Source: Atriophallophorus winterbourni (lineage: Eukaryota > Platyhelminthes > Trematoda > Plagiorchiida > Microphallidae). From it: a stretch of DNA of 64,000 nt. Each line of letters starts with the position of its first letter. Position 1 is the first letter of the stretch. Location of the stretch: assembly GCA_013407085.1 (NCBI GenBank), contig JACCGJ010011352.1, positions 62,001 through 126,000 on the forward strand. The letters are read 5' to 3'. A program made the translations under genes and the position numbers. Shown piece by piece: positions 24,390 through 35,996 of the stretch. Below the pieces are notes generated by a model. The model was not told where the DNA came from and searched no databases. It saw only the letters and a program-made list of their open reading frames with translations.

Positions 24390-24557
24390 ATTGACGTCAG
24401 CGAATTCGACGTTGAGTACTGTATTTTCTCCAATTGAGACAAATAAGGTCCAAACCGAATTCCAACGTTGAGTACTGTCAATTTGAGTACCGTCCCAATG
24501 TTCCAAACGAAGCAATTGAGTACTGTCTCCAATGTTCCAAACGAAGCAATTGAGTAC

Positions 24558-25023
24558 TGTAACCGCCAATACGGTCCGGGGAAAATCGAGTTCAACGTCA
24601 AAGATTTCAGTCGCGATATAAACACCAATGTGTTTATCCAACGGTTGAGTCACGCGTCCAAGCCCACCAAAATATTGACAAGACAATACGTGAGATGAGT
24701 ACGGTACTATTGAAGCAAAATAATTATACAATGAAAATAGCAAACCTCAATTATTCCGCTTCGTACTGAATCCAAAAACAACAATATTCAACAGCAACAA
24801 TGACCACGAGTGATCGCAACTTCAAATAGCGCGCAAACGGCCAAATAAAGATACAAAATATAAGCTCAAGAACGAATAAATTCAAGTAGTTCGGTAAAAC
24901 AAAAATGGTAAAAATATACAAAAAATACCAGCAGATTTAAACAGTTAGTTGTCAATAAAATAAATTCAATGTTCATCTTACACCGAAAGAGGAATTTTCT
25001 AGACATCGACGTGGATTCATACA
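24558..25023 (-). repeat. Pao-C 5' LTR
   Basis: This is a direct repeat of 22577-23041. The right boundary is fixed by CCCTG at 25024-25028. Confidence 0.9.
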
Positions 25024-25871
25024 CCCTGCAATATCCAACCCAGAAATGTCTTCGTTGCGAACGGACGGCCTCTTCCACCGAGCCGCTGTTCTAACACCCA
25101 GTGTGCTCCATGAACGTCTCAACCAAACAGCACTGTCCCCGGCTGATCATGAACGTCAAATAATTCAACGCTTTTTAAATAATCATAACGTTCACGCAAA
25201 GCGCTTGTTGACGATTGGGTCACATGCGGCAAGGTTTCTACGATGTGAGCATTCGAAACCTGAATGAATTCTCCACCATCTGCAGAATGAATATTTAAGT
25301 TCAGACGGGAGCAGTTTATTACCCGTTGATTGCCTGAAGTTGTGAGCGACACTTGAGCAGGGCACTTAGGCATGCAAATTTTCTTAACAAAACTATGCGA
25401 GATCAAAGTTGTATCAGAGCCATTATCAAGTAAAGCCACGACTGGAACAAGTCCAACTGGCGTGTCAATGTTCACTGTCACGTAGCCTAAGCTTACTGCT
25501 GTACTGAGAGCAGTAACACTGAAGTTTATACTTTTCATTTGCTTATTATGACGATCATAATGCAGTGAAGAATGGTGTCGTCTACTACAACCTTCAACGG
25601 GGCAATTATTCGTAATCTTGCAATCGAATGCCCTGTGAGACCGGCATAAGCAAACGTAACATATTCCATGCTGCTTAGCCATATTCCATCTGGCTTTTAC
25701 GTCAGCCTCCTGATAAACAGGACAATCGCCTATCTTATGAGGTCCTCTACATTGAAAACATTCAACCAGCATTGGCCTCGATTTCCTCGTAGTCATAAGC
25801 ACCATCCTTTGATCTGGCATTCTTGGTTTCTCTGATGGCTTCGAAGCGACAGATGTTCTATCTATTAGCAT
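25024..25871 (-). pseudogene. Pao-B zinc knuckles and aspartic protease
   Basis: The 250-residue ORF at 25871-25119 has VECFQCRGPHKIGDCP and GICYVCLCRSHRAFDC, the paired knuckles of Pao Gag, then a CPVEGCSRRHHSSLH motif. The protease signature is VALLDNGSDTTLISHSF (D-N-G-S in place of D-T/S-G). Beyond the ORF stop, the next frame reads HWVLEQR and LGWILQ, which in Pao pol lies just before reverse transcriptase. Instead the sequence is interrupted by Pao-C and then enters the acidic ORF. Confidence 0.75.
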
Positions 25872-25879
25872 GCCAAATC

Positions 25880-26598
25880 TGCTCCTTGCAATTCTTGCTC
25901 TCCAAATACGAACTCGGTCAGACTGGCAAAATCAACTTCTGACCCGTCAGCGAGCATTGTATCCGCTGCGTCAGCCCACTGCTATTGTAACGCAACGGGG
26001 AAGCATTTCACTAATTCTTCCAAAGTTGTGACTGAATTCAAATCAGCGTCACACTTCATTTGCTTCTATGTGATTTTGCAATTTTTTCATTTTTATGGCC
26101 AAATCAGACAAACCATCGACCTTGTTGGAAAGACTTCTGGCTTCATCAAGCAACTCCTATAATGTTGACCTGGCAATTACATGCGGTAGCCCAAACAAAT
26201 CTTTCAAAATCATCTTTGCCCGCGTATAGCCCTCAGTGGGTTGTAGCATGACACATGCATCACTTGCTTTTCGAGCCTTGCCCCGACAATAATACATCAA
26301 ATACAACAGTCGCTGGCCTGGATCCATAAGCCTCGACTCAATGTAACATTCAAACTGTTTCAGGAACTTCCAATAGTCTATTGGATTACCGTCGAAGTAG
26401 GATAATTCTAATTTAGGCAATCCGATACTCATGTTCATCGCTGGTTGCAAATAGCTTACCGCCGAGTCGAACCCTTCAGTTTCGCTACTTGTTTACTTCT
26501 TTAGCGACTCCTCGTCGTTTCTTTGTCAAGCGCTCTATCGTCGATTTAGCAGCATCTAAATCGCGCTTTAATTGCAACACTTGTTGAGAACTCGCCAT
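25880..26598 (-). pseudogene. Pao-B gag, broken by stops
   Basis: A start ATG at 26598 opens MASSQQVLQLKRDLDAAKS, which stops after about 38 codons. Further on, LPKLELSYFDGNPIDYWKF is the conserved start of the Pao Gag capsid domain, and QRLLYLMYYCRGKARKASDA continues it. The end of the domain, ALQ-QWADAADTM, is split by a stop. At least three lesions make it non-functional. Confidence 0.75.
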
Positions 26599-26929
26599 GC
26601 TATCTCTATCATCATCGTTTTCCTTAGAAGCTCTCTTAAGCATACTAGATGAAACAATATACAGAAATGTTCCAAAACGACAAGAAATAAATAAAAGAGG
26701 ACGTCACCAAAGTTGTGAACAGGGATTGACTGCCAAATGTTCCATATCACGACGATCGAGGAGTTCTTCGCCAATTTTGCTCAATATAGCTTCAAATGAA
26801 CGAACCAAAATGCGTATTTTCTTTGGTTGAGACAAATACTGTACCAGTCAGAAGACAAGTTGTGATGTGAATCTAATTGAATTGAGCTCTTCCAGAAATT
26901 GTAATGCTTCTACGCACTAAGTTAAGTAC
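26599..26929 (-). other. Pao-B leader between 5' LTR and gag
   Basis: This is the untranslated leader on the minus strand. The bases next to the LTR (GTACTTAACTTAGTGCG) resemble those next to the Pao-A 5' LTR (GTTCTTAACTCGGAGTG). They may be a shared primer-binding region, though no matching tRNA was identified. Confidence 0.4.
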
Positions 26930-27510
26930 TGTAACGTCTGTGGCGTGAGTAACGCGTATTCCACCCGTTTCTCAGTTCGACAAATTTTAAACCATCATTC
27001 GGATGTTTTACGGTACTGTGATTAGCGACAATTACAACAGCAATAATTATACAAACCTCAACTGTATAGGAACGTACAGCAAACAGTGGAGCCAAAATAC
27101 TCCAGAATCAAATATATCAAATGCAAACAAGTTCAAAGACGACCTGAGATATAAATAGAATGAAAGGAGTTACCAAAATTGCCGTGAAAAATGTCTATCA
27201 AAGACAAAACACCCAAAAGTGGTGTCAAAATACAAGCCAATTTCAAGTGCCCAAAATGGCAACCAAATTTAACAACAATGACCGGCAATGGCCAAAACGA
27301 ACAATTAAAACAAATAAATAACCAAAAGCGTGTTAGGAAAAGATTTACAATAGCAAGTTTTCAATAACAAAAGAAATGTTTTCCATCAAATACAGCAAAA
27401 ATATAAAATACCGGAAAATATAATCAACAAAATTTAGATTCTGGAAATTGTTTCAAAATATAAGGTAAAGACGAAGGAAAAGGAAGATTTTTATAAAGTT
27501 GCATCCTACA
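26930..27510 (-). repeat. Pao-B 5' LTR
   Basis: This is a direct repeat of 21391-21969, differing at a modest number of positions. Confidence 0.85.
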
Positions 27511-28353
27511 GGCTCTTCTTCCGCTGAATCTCCATCTTCTGGGGCCTTGAAGGTGGCGAAGACGGGATAGGGATCATTGAACACTGATCTCTTGAAATAG
27601 TTTGTGCGGCAGTAGTTTTTATTATGCCCCTTTCTGTTGCACCACTGTCATCGGTGCTTCTTGAATGTGCAATAACGCGCGAATTGCCGTTCGTCACATT
27701 GGCGAAACTGGGATGGAAACTTGGTGTCTTGATCGACACGGTGATCATTCTGCCGGCTGCTTTGCTGCTTGACTGCTAACACCACTGGCTCATTCTGACA
27801 GGGGTTTAGTTCGACCACCGCAGTGTAACGCTTCAAATTTAGCAGCCTCTGGCATTCGGTTGTTAATAAAGTCATGTTGATTTTCGGATTTTGATCGAGT
27901 AGTGACAGTAGTCTTGTGCAAATCTCTCGATCTTTCTCTGATTGCAGACCACATACTTTTACTGCATAAGTTGAAAAATCATCGCAATCCTGCTTGACCA
28001 ATATCATGCAGTTATATCGTTTGTTACATAAAAAAGACTGTTCGCCAAAAATTTCTATGAAAATTGATTGAAAAATATATTTGAATCTCTTGAACCAACA
28101 TTCGAAGGTGAGACCGATTTCTGGGCCGTAATTGAATTTAAGGATGCTGTTGATTATTGCATCCACCACTGGTTTTTGCACGTCAGTCTTCTTGTTTTGA
28201 TAAATAACACTCAGATTTTTCAAATGTATCCGCATCAAACGGGTTGAGCTTCTTCGAATTGGCGTTGCTGTTGCTGAAGTATTGATTTTACTTCTTCTGC
28301 TGTGACTGCCATTTCGAATTGCTGGGTTATTTTCTCCCATCGCCAAGTCGAGT
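27511..28353 (-). pseudogene. Gypsy-2 gag with internal deletion
   Basis: The 28346-27648 frame has EVKSILQQQQRQFEEAQPV in an adjacent frame, then FNYGPEIGLTFECWFKRFKY, FGEQSFLCNKRYNCMILVKQ and CQRLLNLKRYTAVVEL. These are blocks of the trematode gypsy Gag capsid region with a stretch deleted between them. The zinc-knuckle area (QFARYCTFKKHR) is frameshifted. The flanking sequence is directly interrupted by Pao-B. Confidence 0.75.
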
Positions 28354-28570
28354 TGTTATATCTGTGCTGTACTATTTTTGGCCTAGCATGTGTGGTCAGG
28401 GAAAACGCAACCGTCACTCACCTCATGTATTCACCGAATGCGAAGGGTATCACAAGTGAGCGAATGTGTGAATATCACAGTGAACGGAAATCATAATTTG
28501 AACTCACCATTGATTGATGAAAAATCGATAGTTCGTTCACTGTCTATACGACAGGGGCGCTCTTCTATTA
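28354..28570 (-). repeat. Gypsy-2 5' LTR
   Basis: It aligns with the LTRs at 37539 and 41405. It starts TGTTATATCTGTG, ends CTATTA and is followed by the TTTCC duplication at 28571-28575. On the minus strand TTGGCGATGGGA lies next to it as a possible primer-binding site. Confidence 0.82.
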
Positions 28571-28575
28571 TTTCC

Positions 28576-29640
28576 TTACAACATTCCTCTATTTAACAAA
28601 TTAAGTTTCAAAATTACCTATCTGGTTTACGAAAAGGTTTCGATGCCTGCCGTTTGGCGACCACCACAATAATCTCAAAGCTGCTTGTTTGGAAGTAAAC
28701 TGATACCTAAAAAAAACATTTCGTCACATCGTTGTTGCCTGCTTACGGAATTGCAGGAATATACCGATTAAGTTAGGCATTTTATCTGGCCCTTTGTGAG
28801 AGTCATCTAATATTGATGAACCTCTCAAATCAGAGACATCACCATGAACCATAATTATGACATGTTTTTCGATTTTGATCACCACATAACGCAGAAAGTA
28901 ACACTGAAGCCAAATTTTGAATTCCCGTTGATAATCTGGATTTGGTTTTACATAGCTAGAGCATAAATTGCGTTCCCTTACATTTTTATGATTTTATAGG
29001 ATTTCACGCTGTCGCTGAAACCTAAAATATTCACTTTCTAAACGTAATATACCTGCTTATTGTTGCTGCGGGGATGACAATGCTTCGATTTAGATGGCAA
29101 ACAAATTTTAAACTTTATGAGAACAATAATTCTAGGCAATTGCAAATGACTCCAGTTAGTCCCTCGCAAACGACATACTCTCTTTCAACGCTGAATTAAA
29201 CATCGACTCCAATTATTTAGCTGCACCCAGGGCTTCATGCTTTACGCTGAACACATTGTTATATGTCGCAGAAGAATGAACTGGTTCAAAAATGTTCCTT
29301 TTAAATATGACTTGATAAGTAAAAGGCTCGTTGCAGCGACCTGATAACTAATAATTCACGCAATACGCTTTTAACAAGTCTTCTACAATAAGCGGGTCAA
29401 CTGCGTTATCAGGACTATCATTTGAATCAATATCCTTCAAATGATTAGCTAGAGTAACGTAGTTGTATTATTTGAATAATCGAATAATGTCAAACCTGCT
29501 CTAAACTTGAAAGTAGCAATCAGAATAAGCAACTGATTACGAAATATATTCGAATATTGCGCAATTAACAGTAGTCTACCAACGTCACTTGCTTTCTCAT
29601 TTCAGGAAGCTGCATGGACTACTCTATTTATACGGCAGTC
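28576..29640. other. Unannotated AT-rich DNA
   Basis: No ORF with recognisable motifs, no repeat boundary and no RNA gene were found on either strand. Confidence 0.4.
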
Positions 29641-30000
29641 GTTTCATAGTTTTTCGAACTACCTAAGCGAGGGAAACCGGTCGGTAGTTAGACGTATCAC
29701 TGGTTTCACGGCTCTTATACATTGGTTTGACAATGTCATACTTCCAAACACAAGTTAACCTACCACACCTTAGGGTTATCCTAAAGATTGACGCTAGTGG
29801 TTTGTGTGATACCCGCCAATACCTTTAAAAGCATTAGTGTATTCCTAACGGGCCAGATTCTGATGGTATATTAAGTACTTTAAGTGAATACTGCACCTAT
29901 ATCCAACATTTCTGGCGCTGCTCTCATGAATCAGTGGAATCGAAAACGTCTCCTTTGTGTAAACCTTACTTTACGAGAAAAACACCCTTACGTTTAGCTT
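29640..30000 (-). mobile_element. Decayed LINE reverse transcriptase relic
   Basis: The minus strand gives KVLNIPSESGPLGIH, then WKYDIVKPMYKSRET and NYRPVSLA followed by a stop. These correspond to the start of a LINE reverse transcriptase (P-K-S-P-G-P-D-G, W-K, P-I-Y-K-S, N-Y-R-P-V-S-L). Frames change between the pieces. Confidence 0.6.
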
Positions 30001-31879
30001 TATGTTCAGTAGTACATCTCATAGATTTCAAGCAAGCTACTCGTTAAGAAGCCTGAGTTTTACGCTTAATATACTTTAATAAACATTTTGGCACATAATT
30101 TGCTTCGTTCAACAAACGAATTTCCTAACTCTCACTTATTTATATTTATAAATAGGTGCATATCTTGCGGATAGCTTTGTAAGCTTGTAACAACTGCATT
30201 TAAGTGGTCCTAAAAATATAAACCTTGATACTTTTTCTGTTAACGCGTGATGCGTGACCGCTCTTCTGTATTATTGTACACGTTTTTGCTACCGCGATAA
30301 AAACTTCATCGTAATTTGCGTTATCTCTTATCTTCGTGAAACGTTGATGTAATACTCATTCTACTACACATCGGTGACCCCAGGGTGATACGCCGGTCTT
30401 TTGTGTTATTGTTGTTATTACTGTACCGTATCTTAAATTTGTTTTAATTGTTCTGATACAAAATATAAAATCGTTTTCTAACTCGACTCACGATTCTGAT
30501 TTACGTGCTTGTGATTTCGGTTGATTAAACTTAATGTTTACATGCTGTAGCGACCAAAAATCGAAACATTGAATTCAGCATTCTTTTGAATTATTTTATC
30601 TGAAAATTTCGTAAGTTACAGCTATATTATGTAATTTCTCCGTTCTTATTTTGAGTATATTCCCGATTACATTACCGTCCACAGAAAAGTAGCCACCGTT
30701 AATTCATTTATACTGCATGGGCTCGATCCCGAAAACTACATATTTTCGTCATTCTTTCGCAAGTTCCATTCACATATATGCTTTGTCATCCAGTAACCAC
30801 GAACCTAATCATGATGGCCTCCATCATATCCTCACGAAATTTACCGAGGTTTTGCACGGCACCACCTCCTAACCACAGAGAGATTGAGGAGGGCTGAAAA
30901 AGCGTTTTAACATTTATATTCTATCTAGCAGCTCGCGTGACTCTCCTTTAATTTAGTTGCTTAAAGAAACCGTGATTCGAGACGCAATGTTGATTACTGC
31001 GTTGTAAATAAAATTACATTTCTGGACAGCTATCTCATCCCTCAAATTCATGATTTTGCGTTTTGCCACCGCAAAAAATGTGTTCGCCATTTGGAGTTGG
31101 TCAGAGCATATCATTAAATCCCAGTGGACACGGAAGATATTGCAAAAATAAATAAATAAATGTTTCATTCTTGGATTTCCAAGGCATGCTAAGCATGAAA
31201 AATAATCAACAAATTGTTTGTATATACAAAGCCGAAAATGTAAAATTGTTATTAAATTTTCAAGGTTACATGTGCGGGTGAAATTTTAAGTTCCTTTAAA
31301 TGATGAAACGGCAATCAATCATTTTTACAATGATTCGATATGTGAGCTGTTGTTGTATGGAATAAATTAATAAGATGAGGGAAAAAATAAATGTCAAGAA
31401 GAATATTGAAGTTCGACAGAAGTGATCATCGTAATTATGGAAGATGTCGAAGAGGCTCGATCTTCAAAATTTTCAGTCTTGATTTATTTTGAAATATATG
31501 TCTGTTTTGAATGGAAAACTATTTTTCGCAGGTATTCGTGGAAGATTCGGAGCGACAGGGTGGTGTTGTCTATGGGCCCGTTTTGTTCACGTGTATTTAA
31601 ACGAGATAATCTGGAAAGCAAATACTAAGGGGCCAAGTGAATCTTCAATATGAAAATTTTTAAACTAATTTCACAGTTAGTACCCAGAAATTCAATTATA
31701 ATATAGTACTTTTAGTGAGATATCTAGGTTGAATAGTTCTGCTAATTTTTCCACAGTAAGGAAAGTATCTAGATGTGTTTTAAAATCACATAGTGAGGCA
31801 AAAAGCCTTATGATTTTCAGAAGAAGATTTCAAAATTCAGCATACTTATTCAGGTGAACGTTTCTCCGTACTTCAGTAA
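30001..31879. other. Unannotated AT-rich DNA
   Basis: I found no conserved coding segment. A short AAAT run lies near 31148-31160. Confidence 0.4.
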
Positions 31880-32830
31880 TTACTACAGTTATAACACCAT
31901 TTGGAGTATTTGAATTCTTACGCATGCAATTTGGTCTATATAACGCGGCGCAGTCTTTCCAGCGCTTCATGGATAAGGTTTTAAGAGGCCAGGATTTTGA
32001 ATTTGATTATGTCGATGATGTTCAATCGAAATCTGATCCACCTACGAGCACGTACAATCTATTCACACTGTATTTCAGCGTTTCGTTGAATATGGTATCA
32101 CGGTCAATTTTGAAAGGTACATATTTCACCAAATTTGTGTCAAAATTTTCATCAACACGAAAAATCCCAAGATATTGCCGACTATTTTTTACCACCGTCT
32201 AACGAAAGTCTGTGGCGTTGTTTTGGTATGGTTAACTACTGCTGCCGTTCATCCCTAAGTTTACCCAAAACCTCCCACCGATTACAGATCTTTTGGAAGG
32301 CAATTCAAAAACAGTTCTTTCGAACACCGAAGCCATGCCTGCCTTCACATCTATCAAGGAAAGGTTGATCGAGACTAAAACCTTAAAACATCTCAACACA
32401 GACCACTTGATGCGTCATTTATAAACGACCAATGCATTGCAGATGGTTGTTGGCGCTTTTTTCAACATATATTTGACGGTATCGTTGAACCACTCACATT
32501 TTTGTAAGTAGCTTCAGCCGACCCAGACACTTTATAGCATATACAACCGAGAACTCTTAGCCATTTATTTCGCTGTTGAACAGTTTTGTAATTTTCTAGA
32601 GGGCCAAATGTTCAGCACCATAAACTGCTGAATTATTCTTCACGAATACCATCAGATGGGCATTCCCCATGAGATTTGCGTCACCATTATTTTATCTCTC
32701 AGCTTACAATGGACATCCGTCATATTGATGGCTGCAGCAACGTGGTAGCTGATACGTTATCCTGTGGCGACATACATGAACTCTTGAACGCTGCTATCGA
32801 TCTTTTCGAGCTAGCCCGACATTGAGAGAC
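31880..32830 (+). mobile_element. Gypsy (CsRn1-like) pol relic
   Basis: The segment FGVFEFLRMQFGLYNAAQSF, then FMDKVLRGQDFEFDYVDD, is the reverse transcriptase core with its YVDD motif. Later frames give YNRELLAIYFAVEQFCNFLE (RNase H) and MDIRHIDGCSNVVADTLS. Stops and frameshifts are frequent. Integrase and LTRs were not found. It belongs to a different gypsy lineage from the copies at 18-28 kb and 37-41 kb. Confidence 0.75.
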
Positions 32831-33479
32831 AGAACCTTAATTCGACGCTATCAAGTCTAACCCATCCATCAAGATCGTGCGTTTGTCATCGCTTGAGTGT
32901 GTTCAATATATTAACTGTGACATTTTTATGGTCATCACAAAGCAAGCAGAACAATTCAAAAATTGGCATTCTCTTTCATTTGTATACGCTGAAGGTTCTG
33001 TTTCTTTTTAGGTTATTGGTTTTCTAAGGTCACACAGTTTAATGTCGTTTCCTAATTGTTACATACATGTTGTTTTCATGACAGCGCTGTGGGTGACAAG
33101 TTTCAAAAAATTCCAGTACGTGGCGCGTGCGTCCCCTAACAAAGAATTCTGTTCCAATCCAGTTGAATTGATATCCCTTTTGTCAGCGCAAATTTAATTT
33201 TTATTCATGCCTTTTCACCGCCCATCGGTCTTCACATAGTCTGGTACCCTATATTCTTCCAGAGTGTTGCACCTAATACTCTTCACATTTGATTTCTAGA
33301 CCACCTTAGTTTTGTCTTCTCATAACAAATCTTTTACTTTTCGCATCGAAATGCTTAGCGTTAGCGCAAGTCTGTGTGCAAAATTGATCAAGTTTAGTCT
33401 TGGTAGACTCCAGAAACATTCTCAAATTGGGTCCTCAAAAAAGCGGTTACCAATAAAACTAAATAATCAGATCCAAATC
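32831..33479. other. Unannotated spacer
   Basis: No motif was recognised; the start may be further degraded gypsy sequence. Confidence 0.3.
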
Positions 33480-33960
33480 ACAAAGGAGCTCCTCTTAGAA
33501 ACAATCAACCCCACAGATCATAAAAACCTTGCCATACAAAGTTACTGTTTCAGAATTCGCTGCAGGAGTACTGCAACCACTTGAGATCAACGTTGTAAAC
33601 AAATCTACGTGAACACTCTGCAATCAGCTATACAAATTAAAGGATGGTTTAGAAGATGATCACAAAACAAATGTGGTCTATAAAATCCAATGCACGAATT
33701 GTGCGATACCTTACGTGTGTAATGTATGTACCAATGAGGAATTAAACATTAAGCAGTGTTATCTCGAAACAATCAATGACAAAAAAACGAAAGGTTATGT
33801 TATAAGAATTAGAAAAACTACGATTGCGATTATTTCCGAAGATCCAAAGATGATAAATTCACCTTGCTCGATGAGGAAACCTCCTACTGCTACAAAGCCA
33901 GCTCAGCGAACACATAACACCCGACATACATGAATGATCTAGAGGTGGTCGCTTTTTATA
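33480..33960 (+). mobile_element. Penelope-like element relic with GIY-YIG domain start
   Basis: Frames around 33560-33720 give VLQPLEINVVNKST, KLKDGLEDDHKTNVV and VVYKIQCTNCAIPYVCNV. This arrangement (end of reverse transcriptase, linker, then V-Y-x-I-x-C-x-x-C and the GIY-YIG fold) is typical of Penelope-like elements. In the second half of the GIY-YIG segment the usual Y-V-G-x-T/S is changed to Y-V-C-N-V. Frameshifts show it is inactive. Confidence 0.65.
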
Positions 33961-35039
33961 TCATGCTGAAAATTGTCAAACTGAGAATAAAATTCTGTTT
34001 TGCATACAGAGATAAAATATTATTTCTTCGAACTTTTCTTTTGCACATGATTTGTTTGATACTGCAAAAGAGTTTTCAAGTTACACGTTAGGCGAAAACA
34101 GAAAAAATTGTGACAGAACAATTGTCAATCCTGTAGTCCTCTAATTATTTTATCCTCTGCTTCTATTGATCAACTTAATCAACCTGCCAATATGTTATTC
34201 CAAATGCATTTGGTAACTGAATGACACATTGCCAAGAACCACAGTAGAGATATACCGAGTAAACCTTAACTACCGATAATCGAGGACTCATATGATTGAC
34301 ACTTAATGAACACAAGATTTGTACCTCTCACACAGAATAAATATATACGGCAAAATATTAAAGTGCGTTTTGAGCTGTCTGATATTCACGCTTTAACATA
34401 ATTTGAGGGGCTTTATTTAAACTTACTGCCACTCTTTGCAGCATATCGGTCTTCATCAGCTAGTGAATAATTTGGATTGAAAATCAGCATGAACGTGAGG
34501 AAAGGCTGTTTGCATCGGAATGTGTCGCCTCTCATAATAACTATTGAAAACTGACCACTCGAACCACCATATCATTCCATATACATTAGTTTAACGTTTG
34601 CAGATAACCTCTCGCTAGATACCGAAATTTATAAGCGGATTGGCAGTGTAAAAACCATCACTTTCGGCCGTAACTCTCGTGTATAAAGAAACCAAAAGAT
34701 GATTATGAAGAAAAAAATTAGAGTATACAGGGCTGAGTAATAGATTTTTTACTGCGTGTGAGCAAATTCTCAACGATTCACACAGGACACGAACAGAAGT
34801 CGAACAATTTCCATCTATGGATAAACCCTCACATCTTAAAAACATCGCATATGCAGAATGACAAATGAACGATTGTTTCCTAAGACTGGTTCACAGGGCA
34901 TATTCGCAGTAAAACGACTGACCACAGCGAAAAATAGTCGTATTCCAGAAGATCGTCCCTTTGATGACTTGAAATCAGGAAATCTACCATGAGGCACAAA
35001 TTCTTCTGCACAAGAGATATAAAAGCTTGCATTGAATTA
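33961..35039. other. Unannotated DNA
   Basis: No conserved coding or structural feature was recognised on either strand. Confidence 0.35.
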
Positions 35040-35250
35040 CGAATTGACAACAAAAACGAATTGGCTTTATTACTATAGACGAATTTTTAGCAAGTACGAC
35101 AATTTCACCATATTTTTTAAAATGACTCACAGATCTCGACATCAGGTTACAATTTGTAAACTGCGCGATGTATTTTGTCTGTCTTGATTAATAAGTATAA
35201 TATATGATACAATTTATAAAAATGCCGTAGACAAACGTTTTTGGGATTGC
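35040..35250 (+). repeat. Dispersed repeat, copy 1
   Basis: Segments such as GACAATTTCACCA, AAAATGA and GACATCAGGTTACAATTTGTAA are shared in the same order with 62030-62215 in a ligase intron. The two copies are diverged. The family is unidentified. Confidence 0.5.
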
Positions 35251-35283
35251 ACTTGAACGCTCACTTTCTAGGCATTTGGAAAA

Positions 35284-35305
35284 GCGTCACCTGCAATCAG
35301 GTGAC
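35284..35305. other. Short perfect hairpin
   Basis: CGTCACCTG and CAGGTGACG are 9-bp inverted repeats around a CAAT loop. A third AGGTGA-type segment follows. No function is evident. Confidence 0.6.
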
Positions 35306-35996
35306 GAGCAGGTGATGCTTTCAGTTGCTGCACGCAGATCACGTCATTAGCGTGCAACTTCCAAACAGACTTAGTTGTGCCCATTGCTGTGAGCACTTTG
35401 TCACATTGTGTTTCTCACAAATTAAAGCGTTTGATCAGTTAAAACGCTGTGATGCATGAAACGCTCGTGCACTTGTAATGTTGCATCATGATCGGATTCA
35501 ATCTGCAGGTTTTAAATTGACTGATTAATGTGCGCCTGATGCAAAATGCGGTAGAAGCGAGCTTTTATGCCTTCGATCTTTTTTATCCCGCAGAACCCGG
35601 GTGGTTTTCAAATCACTATGCAAAGCTGTCACGAGCCCGCATCTGGAGTATTACGTTCAACGGAAATATTTGGAGAAAGATATTGTCTGACTCTAATGTG
35701 TTTAGCGCCAAGCTACTCGTATGATAGAGTGGCAATCAGTTAGTAATTCAAAGTGATTTAAAGTTGTAATGTTCTAAAAAACATCTAGCCTAACAATAAC
35801 CATAGGATGGAGTTATGAGATATATACGATAGAAAAAAAGAACAGGGAAACTCATGTAGTGTAAATCATATCACAATTTAGGTTTTCTCTCAAGTATTTG
35901 TCCAAATTAGATTTGAAAAATATCCTGGTTGGCTGAGTGTGTAACAGTGGAGTGGAAGGTGTTCCATGTGAAACTTACAAGTACAGCATACAAATA

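Larger units (their letters stand above)
22577..25023 (-). mobile_element. Pao-C: short non-autonomous BEL/Pao-related element
   Basis: LTRs at 22577-23041 and 24558-25023 (465-466 bp, TGTAACCG...TTCATACA) are nearly identical, with one A-run difference. CCCTG occurs exactly at both flanks (22572-22576 and 25024-25028). The interior is only 1.5 kb and encodes one 299-residue protein. On the minus strand a purine-rich GGTGGGCGG abuts the 3' LTR, as in Pao-A. It lies innermost and is the youngest insertion of the nest. Confidence 0.9.
21391..27510 (-). mobile_element. Pao-B: BEL/Pao element inserted in gypsy-2
   Basis: LTRs lie at 21391-21969 and 26930-27510 (about 580 bp, ends TG...CA). The flanks GACTC (21386-21390) and GGCTC (27511-27515) agree at four of five bases and are a probable decayed duplication. 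On the minus strand it runs gag, zinc knuckles, aspartic protease, then directly into the acidic C-terminal ORF; reverse transcriptase, RNase H and integrase are missing. Pao-C is inserted at 22577-25023. Confidence 0.85.
18296..28570 (-). mobile_element. Gypsy-2 LTR retrotransposon, host of nested insertions
   Basis: This is the outermost element of the nest. Its 3' LTR is split into 18296-18318 and 21056-21261, with Pao-A between. Its pol C-terminal tail lies at 21262-21390. Pao-B occupies 21391-27510. Its gag lies at 27511-28353 and its 5' LTR at 28354-28570. TTTCC flanks both outer ends (18291-18295 and 28571-28575). The LTRs are of the same family as those of the gypsy element at 37539-41631. 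Most of pol is missing. The outer termini have changed from TG...CA to TA...TA. Confidence 0.82.
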
